From NCBI RefSeq assembly GCF_009725205.1, contig NZ_WNZY01000002.1, forward strand, positions 294,892-358,891: a stretch of DNA of 64,000 bases. The letters are read 5' to 3'. Under the pieces are notes generated by a model that saw only the letters and a program-made list of their open reading frames with translations, did no database searches and was not told the DNA's origin. This DNA is from Paenibacillus timonensis (GTDB taxonomy: Bacteria; Bacillota; Bacilli; Paenibacillales; Paenibacillaceae). The position numbers and the translations under genes were made by a program. Shown in pieces: positions 32,441-40,871 of the stretch; the stretch's first letter is position 1, and each line of letters opens with the position of its first letter.

Positions 32441-33334
32441 ATGCCTGAGAACTTAACGACCGGGGAAACCGCTTACGGGCAACGCCGATTATCGCTGCGA
32501 GCCGACTGCGACATTTGCTTTGGCTTGTGTTGTGCCGCCTTGCCCTTCGCCGCATCGGTGGACTTCGCTGCGGATAAGGCGGCAGGACAGCCTTGCGGAC
32601 ATTTGCGGGAGGATTTTCGCTGCGGGATTCATGGCAGACTGCGGGAGCAGGGCTATCGAGGCTGTACAGTCTATGACTGCTTTGGCGCAGGGCAACAGGT
32701 CTCACAGGTGACTTTCGCTGGGGTGAGTTGGCGTCAAGCGGCGGGATCTGCTAAGTCGATGTTCGAAGTGTTCCCGGTGATGTGGCAGCTGCACGAATTG
32801 CTCTGGTACCTGGACGAAGCGTTAAGTCTATCCCAGGTGAATGATTTGCATGATCAGTTGCGCTTCGCCTATGACGAGACTGAACGGCTCGCTTACGCCG
32901 GTGCGGACGATCTGCTCGCCTGTGATCCGGCAGCTCATCGTGCCAAAGTCAACGAGCTGCTGCTGGAGGTGAGCGAGCGCGTCCGTTCCGAAGCGCTCCG
33001 ACAGGCCAAGTCGTCACCTGGACGCCGCAGAAACTTTGGACGCGGCGCTGACTTGATCGGCGCGAAGCTTCGGGGGGCCGACTTACGTGGTGCCCTCCTG
33101 CGAGGCGCCTATCTGATCGCCGCCGATTTGCGGGGAACGGACCTCTGCGGTGCCGACTTGATCGGTGCAGATCTGCGGGATGCCGATTTAAGAGGTGCCA
33201 ATCTGTCTCAGAGCTTCTTCCTTACCCAAGCTCAAATCAACGCGGCTAAAGGGGACTCGGCTACGAAGCTACCGCCTCTCCTCCAACGGCCCTCCCATTG
33301 GGAGGGGGCTCCGGGGAGGATTGAAGCGGGATGA
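32441..33334 (+). CDS. Pentapeptide-repeat protein with N-terminal Cys-rich module
   Basis: The 297-residue product has two parts. Residues about 20-85 hold at least eight Cys in a pattern like [26 protein letters not shown] and [11 protein letters not shown], which resembles an Fe-S or zinc-binding module. Residues about 185-265 are strict pentapeptide repeats ([20 protein letters not shown] and onward, A-D-L-x-G), forming a beta-helix. The middle is helical. Such proteins occur in Paenibacillus and Streptomyces and are of unknown function. The stop overlaps the AraC-type regulator start by 4 nt, so the two are coupled and probably functionally linked. Confidence 0.85.
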   Translation: MPENLTTGETAYGQRRLSLRADCDICFGLCCAALPFAASVDFAADKAAGQPCGHLREDFRCGIHGRLREQGYRGCTVYDCFGAGQQVSQVTFAGVSWRQAAGSAKSMFEVFPVMWQLHELLWYLDEALSLSQVNDLHDQLRFAYDETERLAYAGADDLLACDPAAHRAKVNELLLEVSERVRSEALRQAKSSPGRRRNFGRGADLIGAKLRGADLRGALLRGAYLIAADLRGTDLCGADLIGADLRDADLRGANLSQSFFLTQAQINAAKGDSATKLPPLLQRPSHWEGAPGRIEAG

Positions 33335-34245
33335 ACGATTATCAGGAAAGAGTTAACCAGGTCTGCGCACACATCGATGCGCACTTGGATCAGAAGCTCA
33401 GTCTGGATCAATTGGCCGAAGTCTCCCATTTTTCCAAATATCATTTCTCGAGGATATTTGCTTCAGTTACAGGGCGTACGCCGTTTGCGTATATCGCTCA
33501 GCAGCGATTAGTCCAAGCTGCCACTTATCTGCGGGAATCTCCCCTCCCTGTGCTGGAGATTTCCCTGCGATGCGGATTTGAGTCGGCCTCAAACTTCAAT
33601 GCGGCATTTAAGAAGTACTACGGCCAAACACCAACCGAGATGCGCGAACAAGCACGGCAGGATCGCAATATTTCGCAATCGTTCCGCAATCCCGATGAAG
33701 TCACTGCAGCGCCAATCCGATATGATCAAACTGTAAAACACAGTTTATTGAGGAGGGTTTGGCAAATGCAAGCAACCATTGAAGAGCTTCCCTTGATGGA
33801 AGTAGCGTACGTAAGGCATGTGGGCAGTTATCTGGAAACCTATCGGGCTTGGGCAAAATTAGGCATGTGGGCCGCGGAACATCGTCTGTTTCCGCCGGAG
33901 CAATCTTATATCGGCATTTCACTGGACGATCCCGTAGTGACTGAGGAAGAGGAATGCCGGTACGATGCCTGTGTGACCGTTCCAGAAGGGTTAAGCCAAA
34001 CGGATACGCCGCCGGAGATTCAGTTCCAGACGCTACCGGGAGGACTTTATGCCAAGTTTTATTTCTATGATACAACGGATAAGCTTGCGCTTCTGTACCA
34101 GAGCATTTTCGGTAACTGGCTGCCGGACAGCGAATATGACCCGGACGACCGGTACTGCCTAGAGTTCAGCATGAACGATCCGGCTCAGGATCCCGAAGGC
34201 AAGGCCAAGGTGGACTTATATATTCCGATCAAAACAAGGGCGTGA
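33331..34245 (+). CDS. AraC-family regulator with GyrI-like effector domain
   Basis: The 304-residue product has an N-terminal AraC/XylS DNA-binding domain: [20 protein letters not shown] (first helix-turn-helix) and [19 protein letters not shown] with [11 protein letters not shown] (second). A C-terminal GyrI-like/AraC_E_bind domain (about 145-304) includes [20 protein letters not shown] and [11 protein letters not shown]. This is the Rob/BmrR-type organisation, where the GyrI-like part binds small hydrophobic or cationic molecules. The start overlaps the stop of the Cys-rich pentapeptide gene. A link between GyrI-like domain and pentapeptide protein is suggestive of drug or gyrase stress, which is inference. 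Confidence 0.93.
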   Translation: MNDYQERVNQVCAHIDAHLDQKLSLDQLAEVSHFSKYHFSRIFASVTGRTPFAYIAQQRLVQAATYLRESPLPVLEISLRCGFESASNFNAAFKKYYGQTPTEMREQARQDRNISQSFRNPDEVTAAPIRYDQTVKHSLLRRVWQMQATIEELPLMEVAYVRHVGSYLETYRAWAKLGMWAAEHRLFPPEQSYIGISLDDPVVTEEEECRYDACVTVPEGLSQTDTPPEIQFQTLPGGLYAKFYFYDTTDKLALLYQSIFGNWLPDSEYDPDDRYCLEFSMNDPAQDPEGKAKVDLYIPIKTRA

Positions 34246-34259
34246 AAGGAGAGGTTTAT

Positions 34260-34610
34260 TTGAATCCGATCAGCAATCAAATCGGGGCGGTGTTTCTTCC
34301 GGTCAGCGACATTGAACAGGCCCGGGACTGGTATTGCGGCTTACTAGGGCTGCCGGTCGACGGAGAAGTTCTGCACGGCCATTTATACGTGCTGCCGATG
34401 CAGGGGGTTGGCTTGGTGCTGGACAGCAAAATCTATGCCAAAGACAAGACGTTTCGCGTTCCTGCGTTTCATTTCAACACGCATGACATTACGGAAGCTT
34501 ACGCTTATATGAAGGAGCGGAACGTGGAATTGGTTACGGGGATCGAGCATAATCATTGGTTTAATTTCAAGGATCCCGACGGGAATCTGCTGATGGTCTG
34601 CCAATGCTAG
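34260..34610 (+). CDS. VOC superfamily protein, single domain
   Basis: The 116-residue product has the glyoxalase/VOC pattern: QIGAVFLPVSDIEQARDWYC, LLGLPVDGEVLHGHLYVLPM, DITEAYAYMKERNVELVTG and the final HWFNFKDPDGNLLMVCQC. The start is a TTG at 34260 because AAGGAGAGG lies 5 nt before it; the in-frame GTG at 34242 overlaps the preceding stop and would include the ribosome binding site. It follows the AraC regulator on the same transcript. Metal ligands (His, Glu) are only partly conserved, so function is open. Confidence 0.88.
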   Translation: MNPISNQIGAVFLPVSDIEQARDWYCGLLGLPVDGEVLHGHLYVLPMQGVGLVLDSKIYAKDKTFRVPAFHFNTHDITEAYAYMKERNVELVTGIEHNHWFNFKDPDGNLLMVCQC

Positions 34611-34653
34611 GCGATGCTTTACGATAACTTAGAACGCAACAGGAGGAGCTCCA

Positions 34654-35361
34654 TTGACTTATACGCATATTTTATTCGACGCGGACGATACGTTATACGA
34701 TTATCCGAAGGCCGAGAGCCATGCCTTAACCCGGACGCTTACGGAGGCAGGCATTGCTTGCACCGATGAGGTGATGGAAGCCTATCAAGCGATTAATCAG
34801 CAGCTGTGGCGCGACCTTGAACAAGGGCTTGTTACGCAGGCTGCGCTTCGGACGGAGCGGTTTGCTCGGCTGGTGCAGGAGCTGGGCCTGACTCCCCGTT
34901 TCGAGGTGGGGGAGATTAGCGAGCGTTATCTGGAGTTGCTCGGAGAAGGCATATATTTAATCGACGGCGCTTACGACATCTGCCGTGATTTGAAAGAAGC
35001 CGGTGTTCACCTGGCCATCATCACCAACGGGATTAAGAAGGTGCAGACAAACCGGATCGCCGGTTCGGAATTGTCGGGGATGTTTGAGGCAATCATCGTG
35101 TCCGAGGATACGGGATATCAGAAGCCGCATCCGGGTATTTTCGATTATGCTTTTGAGCAACTGGGGCTTCGGCAGGCGGACAAAAGCCGAGTGTTGATCG
35201 TTGGAGATTCGCTGACTTCTGACATGAGGGGCGGCCAAAACTACGGCATCGACACCTGCTGGTTTAACCCGTTCCATCGACCGAATACGCTGGGCCTGAA
35301 GCCGACTTACGAGATTCGCAGCCTGGCGGAACTCATAATGCTGGCCGGAGTCGACCACTGA
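34654..35361 (+). CDS. yjjG: HAD-family pyrimidine 5'-nucleotidase, YjjG type
   Basis: The 235-residue product has HAD motif I DADDT (residues 9-13, LFDADDTLYDYPKAE), motif II region LAIITNGIKKVQTNR, motif III Lys in GYQKPHPGIFD and motif IV VLIVGDSLTSDMRGGQNYGI. This follows the YjjG/YfnB signature for removing phosphate from noncanonical pyrimidine nucleotides (family knowledge). The start is TTG 34654 with AGGAGGAGC upstream. It lies 43 nt after the VOC gene. Cytoplasmic house-cleaning enzyme. Confidence 0.92.
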   Translation: MTYTHILFDADDTLYDYPKAESHALTRTLTEAGIACTDEVMEAYQAINQQLWRDLEQGLVTQAALRTERFARLVQELGLTPRFEVGEISERYLELLGEGIYLIDGAYDICRDLKEAGVHLAIITNGIKKVQTNRIAGSELSGMFEAIIVSEDTGYQKPHPGIFDYAFEQLGLRQADKSRVLIVGDSLTSDMRGGQNYGIDTCWFNPFHRPNTLGLKPTYEIRSLAELIMLAGVDH

Positions 35362-35455
35362 CGGGTAGCTCTTGCCCGCCGGGGCATTGAAGCTCTGGAT
35401 ATTTATCTCCGTGACCAAAGAGGACGGTAACTCGCGAAACCAAGGAGGGCTCTAC

Positions 35456-35959
35456 ATGGACGTTCGAATCGCAACCATTTTACCGTCTCAGAAGGCGCTG
35501 TTCTTTAATTTGTTTAATTTGTATTTGCATGATTTGTCGGCTTTCACCGGCGAGGAACCGGGTGATGACGGGAGATTCGACCTAGCGAACACGTACCTCT
35601 ATTTGGAGCGGGAGGAACTGCATCCTTATTTTATTTATTGTTCGGGGAAGGTGGCTGGTTTCCTACTGGTTTGCGCACCGCCTTTTGTACCTGAAGAGAT
35701 CGATTTTACGGTACAGGAGATGTTTATTCTACATAAATATCGCGGGCAGAAAACGGCAGAGAAGGCCGTATCCGAAATCCTGCGGCGCTTGTCGGGCCGG
35801 ATTCGGGTGGAACAGTTGCAGAATAACGCCATTGCCGTTGCTTTCTGGAAGAAGATTTACCGGCAGCACGGAATCACATTCGTCGAGTCGATCGAAAGCG
35901 TGGAAATCGAGGGGCTGCCTGGTCTCCACGAGGTTCTGGCCCAAACCTTTTCGTTATAA
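35456..35959 (+). CDS. GNAT N-acetyltransferase
   Basis: The 167-residue product has VRIATILPSQKALFFNLFNL, LSAFTGEEPGDDGRFDLANT, EMFILHKYRGQKTAEKAVSE as a divergent acetyl-CoA loop (Y-R-G-Q-K-T-A), and RVEQLQNNAIAVAFWKKIY. It belongs to the GNAT group with an N-terminal Leu/Phe-rich helix often seen beside YjjG-like genes. The frame is open for 28 codons upstream, but ATG 35456 is chosen for its AAGGAGGG site. Substrate unknown. Confidence 0.88.
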   Translation: MDVRIATILPSQKALFFNLFNLYLHDLSAFTGEEPGDDGRFDLANTYLYLEREELHPYFIYCSGKVAGFLLVCAPPFVPEEIDFTVQEMFILHKYRGQKTAEKAVSEILRRLSGRIRVEQLQNNAIAVAFWKKIYRQHGITFVESIESVEIEGLPGLHEVLAQTFSL

Positions 35960-35994
35960 GAGAACAAGAACCATCCGAACGGTCCGAAATTAGG

Positions 35995-36061
35995 TATAAT
36001 GGAGAGACCAACGCATGACCCGGCCCCAGGAAAAGATGATCGGCGGCCGGGCATTTTTTTA
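35995..36061 (+). promoter_or_regulatory. Possible leader with attenuator before the cupin operon
   Basis: A perfect TATAAT (35995-36000) lies next to an intrinsic-terminator shape: ATGACCCGGCC (36015-36025, one bulge) pairs with GGCCGGGCAT (36045-36054), followed by seven T (36054-36060). The ribosome binding site and ATG of the cupin gene come only 16 nt later. If transcription starts near 36,007, this short leader would end before the gene, like an attenuator. Alternatively it simply terminates the upstream GNAT transcript. Confidence 0.5.
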
Positions 36062-36076
36062 TCTAGGGGGAGAGGT

Positions 36077-36586
36077 ATGGCACATCTTTATCACGCGGAC
36101 CGCGTTACGTACCATCTGAAGCAATCACCGATTCCGGAGTTTGCTTGGCACACCAGCGAACGCTTGGCGGAGCTGTCCGGCTCCAAACACTTGACGTTCG
36201 ATATCCGCTCGTTGGATCCGGGGAAATACTCTTATCCGTATCATTTTCACCGCAATGGCGAGGAACTCTTCGTTATTCTGGAGGGAAGCGCGTTGCTCCG
36301 TACGCCGGAAGGGAAACAGGAATTACAAACCGGGGATGTCGTCTTCTTCGAGACGGGTCCTTCAGGAGCACACCAGCTTCTTAATCATACGGAAAAGGCG
36401 TGCAAGTATCTGGATTTTCGCACGAATGTGGGGCTGGATGTCTGCGAATATCCGGACTCGGGGAAAATTAATATTTTGCCTTATCAGGAAATTTACGATA
36501 GCGCTGACCAAGTGGACTATTTCAAGGGCGAGGATCAGGTTGCAGACAAATGGGCGGCCAAGGAGCGCGGGATAGAGAATGAATAG
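36077..36586 (+). CDS. Cupin domain protein
   Basis: The 169-residue product has a single cupin barrel: YSYPYHFHRNGEELFVILEG (cupin motif 1, with H-x-H and Glu), then LQTGDVVFFETGPSGAHQLL (motif 2, with His). The C-terminal extension (DSGKINILPYQEIYDSADQV, YFKGE) is typical of a cupin subfamily near mannose-6-phosphate isomerase-like proteins. Metal binding is likely. The start ATG 36077 follows GGGGGAGAGG; an in-frame ATG 26 codons upstream lies before the terminator. It opens an operon of five tightly packed genes to 38,423. Confidence 0.88.
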   Translation: MAHLYHADRVTYHLKQSPIPEFAWHTSERLAELSGSKHLTFDIRSLDPGKYSYPYHFHRNGEELFVILEGSALLRTPEGKQELQTGDVVFFETGPSGAHQLLNHTEKACKYLDFRTNVGLDVCEYPDSGKINILPYQEIYDSADQVDYFKGEDQVADKWAAKERGIENE

Positions 36587-37079
36587 TAGTCGATCGCAAC
36601 TTCGCTTTTATGCTAAGGAGGAGGATTTTGAAACGCTTCAAGGGTTTGAACTCCTCTCCGAGCAAGTCGAATTTACTGCGCTGCCTGGCGAGGCTTTGGA
36701 AGTGGCTGCCCAGGATCCAAACCGATATCCGGTGGTCATCCAATCGGCGGAAGGGGAGACGGTCGGATTCTTCGTGTTGCACCTGAATGCGGGTTTGGAT
36801 TCGTTGGTCGATAACCCACGGGCCATCCTCTTACGGGCCTTATCGGTTGACTTCCGGCAACAGGGTAAAGGGTATGCCAAAGCGGCAATGCTGCAGCTTC
36901 CCGCTTTCGTAAGGGAGCATTTCCCCGAAGTCGATGAAATCGTGCTTGCCGTAAACGCACGGAATCTTACCGCCCAACGGCTATACCTTCAAGTCGGGTT
37001 TGAAGACCGCGGTTTAACGCGATTAGGTCCGGTGGGATTGCAACATATCTATCATTTCAAGATGGAGAGAACGGGATGA
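36579..37079 (+). CDS. GNAT N-acetyltransferase
   Basis: The 166-residue product has LRFYAKEEDFETLQGFELLS, PVVIQSAEGETVGFFVLHLN, ILLRALSVDFRQQGKGYAKA as the acetyl-CoA loop (Q-Q-G-K-G-Y), EIVLAVNARNLTAQRLYLQV and GFEDRG. It overlaps the cupin gene by 8 nt and the next GNAT gene by 4 nt, so translation is coupled. Two adjacent GNAT genes in one operon suggest related substrates, which is inference. Confidence 0.92.
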   Translation: MNSSRSQLRFYAKEEDFETLQGFELLSEQVEFTALPGEALEVAAQDPNRYPVVIQSAEGETVGFFVLHLNAGLDSLVDNPRAILLRALSVDFRQQGKGYAKAAMLQLPAFVREHFPEVDEIVLAVNARNLTAQRLYLQVGFEDRGLTRLGPVGLQHIYHFKMERTG

Positions 37080-37576
37080 CTCTAATTAGAGAGATTCGAG
37101 AGGACGACGCCGAACGCTTCTTGCGCCTTTGCCTGCGATTGGATCAGGAAACGAAATTTATGCTTTATGAACCGGGAGAACGAACTACGACAGTAGAGCT
37201 GCAGCGGGATCGGATTCAAGCGATTCTGGCGGATGGACGCTCCACGATCCTAGTAGCGGAGGAGATAGGCGAGCTCATTGGTTATCTGGCTATCTTCGGC
37301 GGGAATGCGAACAAAACGAAACACATCGGTCACATCGTCATAGGTATTATTGAAGCTTATACAGGAAGTGGCTTGGGGACTTCGCTTTTTCATGCGGCCG
37401 AAAAGTGGCGCGAAGAGAGCGAGCTCACCAAGTTCGAATTAACGGTGATGGTACCGAATGAACGGGCCGCTGCGCTTTATAAGAAAATGGGTTTTGAAAT
37501 CGAAGGGGTTAAGCGAAATTCCATTCGGATGGATGGGATGTACGTCGACGAGTACTATATGGGGAAAATTTTCTAA
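37076..37576 (+). CDS. GNAT N-acetyltransferase
   Basis: The 166-residue product has LIREIREDDAERFLRLCLRL, TILVAEEIGELIGYLAIFGG, HIVIGIIEAYTGSGLGTSLF as the acetyl-CoA loop (Y-T-G-S-G-L-G), KFELTVMVPNERAAALYKKM and GFEIEGVKRNSIRMDGMYVD. The end pattern resembles PhnO/YhhY-like enzymes, but the substrate is unknown. Coupled by ATGA overlap to the previous GNAT gene. Confidence 0.93.
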   Translation: MTLIREIREDDAERFLRLCLRLDQETKFMLYEPGERTTTVELQRDRIQAILADGRSTILVAEEIGELIGYLAIFGGNANKTKHIGHIVIGIIEAYTGSGLGTSLFHAAEKWREESELTKFELTVMVPNERAAALYKKMGFEIEGVKRNSIRMDGMYVDEYYMGKIF

Positions 37577-37602
37577 GCTTGATCTCTAAGGAGGCGGAGG
37601 CC

Positions 37603-37998
37603 ATGATTCAATGTCCTTGGTGCGGAGAGCGGGTCGTTTTGGTCCAAGACGTTTGTCCCGAATGCAGACATGAGGTGCTTCCGGAGCATCTGGAGGGATT
37701 GCCCGGCCCGGAACCTGGCGATCCCACCGAACCCCCTCGGGTCATGGATTACTTCAATTTGGAAGAAGTGCTGCAGCGCCGGTTCAAATGTGGCAAGTGT
37801 GGGAACCGGGAGGCAACGGTGAAAGAGGTGGCGATGACCGGCACCGGACTGAGTCAACTGATGGACATCCAGCACAACCATTTCCTCTTTGTCTCCTGCC
37901 TGCATTGCGGTCATGTGGAAATCTATGACCCGGACGTACTTCGAGGACACCCGTCTGGCAAATTCTCGACCATTCTGGATTTATTATTTGGAGGTTAA
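37603..37998 (+). CDS. Zinc-ribbon protein (DUF2082/Zn_ribbon_13-like)
   Basis: The 131-residue product has an N-terminal CPWCGERVVLVQDVCPECR (two CxxC pairs) and a second zinc ribbon FKCGKCGNREATVKEVAMTG, then TGLSQLMDIQHNHFLFVSCL with HCGHVEIYDPDVLRG. The second half matches the 'nucleic-acid-binding protein containing Zn-ribbon' family. The role is unknown. The start ATG 37603 has AAGGAGGCGGAGG upstream; an in-frame TTG eight codons earlier lies before the site. The NUDIX gene starts 2 nt after its stop. Confidence 0.88.
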   Translation: MIQCPWCGERVVLVQDVCPECRHEVLPEHLEGLPGPEPGDPTEPPRVMDYFNLEEVLQRRFKCGKCGNREATVKEVAMTGTGLSQLMDIQHNHFLFVSCLHCGHVEIYDPDVLRGHPSGKFSTILDLLFGG

Positions 37999-38000
37999 CG

Positions 38001-38423
38001 ATGAAACGAACGGATGTCGTGTATCTATTGATTACCGATGAGACTAGAACTAAAGTGCTCATGGTGCAGAATGAAAATGAAGCCTGGACGTTGCCGGGAG
38101 GCGCGGTAGAGCCTGGAGAGACGCTGCAGATGGCGGCGATCCGCGAAGGCAAGGAGGAGACGGGGCTGGATGTTAAGGTGTTCGGGATCGTGGCCGTGAA
38201 CGAATTCGTACATACGGACAAAGATGAACATGTGGTATTACTGACATTCCGGGCGGAAATCGTCAGCGGTGACCTGGAGATTACCCGGCCGGACGAAATT
38301 CTAGCTATCGAGTGGGTGGATGTGCAGCATGCCGATGAACGGATGCCCTATTATCCCGAAGGAATTAGTTCTATCGTGACGAAGGGTGTGGAGGTCACGT
38401 ATTTTGACGAGGGCCGTATCTGA
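38001..38423 (+). CDS. NUDIX hydrolase, MutT-like
   Basis: The 140-residue product has a canonical NUDIX box: GGAVEPGETLQMAAIREGKE with EETGL (G-x5-E-x7-RE-x2-EE-x-G). It begins DVVYLLITDETRTKVLMVQN and ends with VVLLTFRAEIVSGDLEITRP and EILAIEWVDVQ, typical of small MutT-like enzymes. It hydrolyses nucleoside diphosphate derivatives. It is the last gene of the cupin operon, followed by a strong bidirectional terminator. Confidence 0.93.
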   Translation: MKRTDVVYLLITDETRTKVLMVQNENEAWTLPGGAVEPGETLQMAAIREGKEETGLDVKVFGIVAVNEFVHTDKDEHVVLLTFRAEIVSGDLEITRPDEILAIEWVDVQHADERMPYYPEGISSIVTKGVEVTYFDEGRI

Positions 38424-38431
38424 GATTTGAA

Positions 38432-38473
38432 CATCAAAAAAGCCTGCCAAACTCTCGGCAGGCTTTTTTGATG
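38432..38473. terminator. Bidirectional intrinsic terminator
   Basis: CATCAAAAAAGCCTGCC (38432-38448) pairs with GGCAGGCTTTTTTGATG (38457-38473). The stem is perfect and has A/T runs on both sides, between the convergent NUDIX and permease genes. Confidence 0.93.
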
Positions 38474-38478
38474 TTGGT

Positions 38479-39759
38479 TTAGGATTCCAGTGAAGCCGCC
38501 TTCCGCCGACTGATGCGTAACTGGATCGCGAGAAACAACAGGGTGATTAGCAGCGGGTACAGCATGGCCCAGCCGGTGAACGGAAACACGACGGCCGTGG
38601 CGGCGAAAGAAATCCAGCTAAGGACAACTCCGGTGCGGCTGCCTTTCAGAAGCCGAATCCCCGCGGCGCAGCCGCCCATATACGTCAGAATAAAGGTCGC
38701 GTTCGGAAACTGGATCAGCGTACTTAGGGATACCGTCCCGGTTCCGTAAAGCATCATCACTGCCGCAAAGCAGAACATGAGGAATATGAGCGAGCCAGTG
38801 GGGGTATGAAACCGTGGAGACAACCTCTTCCACCATTTCGGGGCACTGCCTTCGCGAGCCATGGCGTATGCGACCCGAGCGGCAGCTCCGGTATAGGCGA
38901 TGATCGCGGCCATGCAAATGAACAGCCCCGTAACCCCGGCGACGATACCGCCCCATGAACCCAGCGGCTGACTGATAATCCAGACCATGGAGGACTCTGA
39001 GCCGCCTTTCAGGTAGCTTTGCGTGCCAACCGTGGCTAACGCCGACAAAAAGTATAAAGTCCCTACGATAATTGCGGCGGCGGTCACCCCTTTGATTGCC
39101 GCCTTTTGCGGATCCTTAAACTCCTCGGACATGTGCGATACCGCCTCCCAGCCGATGAAGCACCAGAACAGCATGGAAGCGGCCTGGCCGACGCTGAGCC
39201 AGCCATGCGGCATAAACGGGGTAAAATGAACGCTTTCCATTCGCGGCAATGCCGCCCCGAAAGCGAAGATTAACACGGAGGCGATGGCAATAACTACGGC
39301 AATCTGGATTTTGCCGGCGAGCTGCATGCCGACCCAGTTCGTCAGCAGGCCGACAGCCAGCATCACTGCGGCAACCGTCAGCTTGGCACCTTCTCCCCAG
39401 CCCAGCGCCGCGGTTAAGTACCCGGCACCGGTCAAAGCGGCCACAGGTCCACCGATCGGCACCGACATCAGGAAAAACCAGCCGACGAGCGTTCCGGTTT
39501 TCTTCCCATAAGCTAAGGTTACGAAGTGAGATACCCCGCCGGCATTTGGATATTTAGCAGAAAGTAGTCCCATCGACAACGCCATCGGCAAAATAAGCAA
39601 AGTCATGAATCCCCACGCGAGCAAGGAAGCCGGGCCGGCCGTCTCCGCCGCCAGTCCGGGTACGATCAAGACGCCGGAGCCCAGCACGGCGCCGATGTAT
39701 AATGCGATAGCCTGCGGCAGGCCAATCCCTTTTTGGAGTTTGGTGCTTGTTTCTTTCAT
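38479..39759 (-). CDS. APC-family amino-acid permease, YjeH-like
   Basis: The 426-residue polytopic protein has about twelve hydrophobic helices. Motifs match the APC superfamily: LYIGAVLGSGVLIVPGLAAE in helix 1 with the G-S-G substrate loop, and LFWCFIGWEAVSHMSEEFKD, very like the corresponding segment of E. coli YjeH (L-methionine and branched-chain amino-acid exporter). Export, not import, is therefore likely. The ribosome binding site is AGGAAA. The gene is divergent from a LysR-type regulator at 39,875, the usual layout for amino-acid exporters and their activators. Membrane protein with a short basic C-terminal tail. Confidence 0.9.
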   Translation of the reverse strand: MKETSTKLQKGIGLPQAIALYIGAVLGSGVLIVPGLAAETAGPASLLAWGFMTLLILPMALSMGLLSAKYPNAGGVSHFVTLAYGKKTGTLVGWFFLMSVPIGGPVAALTGAGYLTAALGWGEGAKLTVAAVMLAVGLLTNWVGMQLAGKIQIAVVIAIASVLIFAFGAALPRMESVHFTPFMPHGWLSVGQAASMLFWCFIGWEAVSHMSEEFKDPQKAAIKGVTAAAIIVGTLYFLSALATVGTQSYLKGGSESSMVWIISQPLGSWGGIVAGVTGLFICMAAIIAYTGAAARVAYAMAREGSAPKWWKRLSPRFHTPTGSLIFLMFCFAAVMMLYGTGTVSLSTLIQFPNATFILTYMGGCAAGIRLLKGSRTGVVLSWISFAATAVVFPFTGWAMLYPLLITLLFLAIQLRISRRKAASLES

Positions 39760-39874
39760 GGAAGTTTCCTGCTTTCATTGTGTTTTTTTCTAGCGTATCA
39801 GATAATAGATCCATAGGAAAAACAGAATTATCGAATTTTATCCATTCGAATTTCCGATGGAAGTAGGTGAACTT

Positions 39875-40783
39875 ATGGAGTCCCGTCATTTATTTACGTT
39901 TCTGGTTGTGGTCGAGGCTGGCAGCTTTACTCGGGCCGCGCAGCAGCTCGATTATGCGCAGTCCAGCGTTACGGCACAAATTCAGGCATTGGAGGCAGAA
40001 ATCGGGTTGCCGCTGTTCGACCGGATCGGCAGAAGGATCGTCTTAACCGATGCGGGTCGACGATTGCTCCCCTTCGCCCAAGAGATCTCCAAGATCCACG
40101 AGATGGCCAAAAACGCCCTGCGTCCGGAAGCGGATATGGCCGGATCCCTAAAGATCGGTGCACCGGAATCGCTGGCTGCGTTCCGTTTGCCGGAGGTCAT
40201 CCGTCATTACAGGCAGCGTTATCCTCAAGTGCAGATCGTGCTGAAGCCCGGACAGTGCTGGGAATTAAGGGATCTGGTTCGTTCAGGGGAACTGGACGTA
40301 GCTTTTCTACTACAGCCGGAGGTGGAGGATCGGGACTTGCACATTGAAACGCTTGTTCATGAGCCGATGGCACTGGTCGCTCCGGCTGACCATCCCTTAA
40401 GCCAGGAGCCGGAAGTCGTTCCGGCCCAGTTGAAGGATCAAACGATCCTGCACACCGAAAGCGGCTGTTCCTATCGTACCTTGTTTGAGTACTATTTGAA
40501 CAGTCATGGCGTTTTCCCCGATCCGAACTTAGAGTTCTGGAGCGTTGAAGCGATCAAACAGTGCGTGATAACCGGCTTGGGCTTGTCCTTCTTGCCCCTG
40601 ATTACCGTGCGCAGCGAACTTACGGAAGGCAAGCTGGTGAAGCTGAACTGGAACGACGAATCTCAGCGGGTTGCAACCCAGTTAGCCTTACACCGCAAGA
40701 AATGGAGATCTCCGGCTTTGGAGCAATTCGTCTCTATGGTACGGGAACAAGCGGAGCGGTGGCGCGAAGAAGCGGCTTTGTAG
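39875..40783 (+). CDS. LysR-family transcriptional regulator
   Basis: The 302-residue product has an N-terminal winged helix-turn-helix (HLFTFLVVVEAGSFTRAAQQ, LDYAQSSVTAQIQALEAEIG, PLFDRIGRRIVLTDAGRRLL) and a two-lobed effector domain (about 90-300: GSLKIGAPESLAAFRLPEVI, EPMALVAPADHPLS, VITGLGLSFLPLITVRSEL). ATG 39875 is chosen over an in-frame ATG six codons upstream because GTAGGTG precedes it and family members start at this point. It is divergent from the YjeH-like exporter across about 115 bp and probably controls it in response to an amino acid. Confidence 0.93.
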   Translation: MESRHLFTFLVVVEAGSFTRAAQQLDYAQSSVTAQIQALEAEIGLPLFDRIGRRIVLTDAGRRLLPFAQEISKIHEMAKNALRPEADMAGSLKIGAPESLAAFRLPEVIRHYRQRYPQVQIVLKPGQCWELRDLVRSGELDVAFLLQPEVEDRDLHIETLVHEPMALVAPADHPLSQEPEVVPAQLKDQTILHTESGCSYRTLFEYYLNSHGVFPDPNLEFWSVEAIKQCVITGLGLSFLPLITVRSELTEGKLVKLNWNDESQRVATQLALHRKKWRSPALEQFVSMVREQAERWREEAAL

Positions 40784-40871
40784 ACCTTTGCGTTGTATTT
40801 ATGAAACATATTTTCGTTAAAATACGCCAATACTCCCTATAGTTACTAAAGCGATTAGGGAGGCGGGCGAT

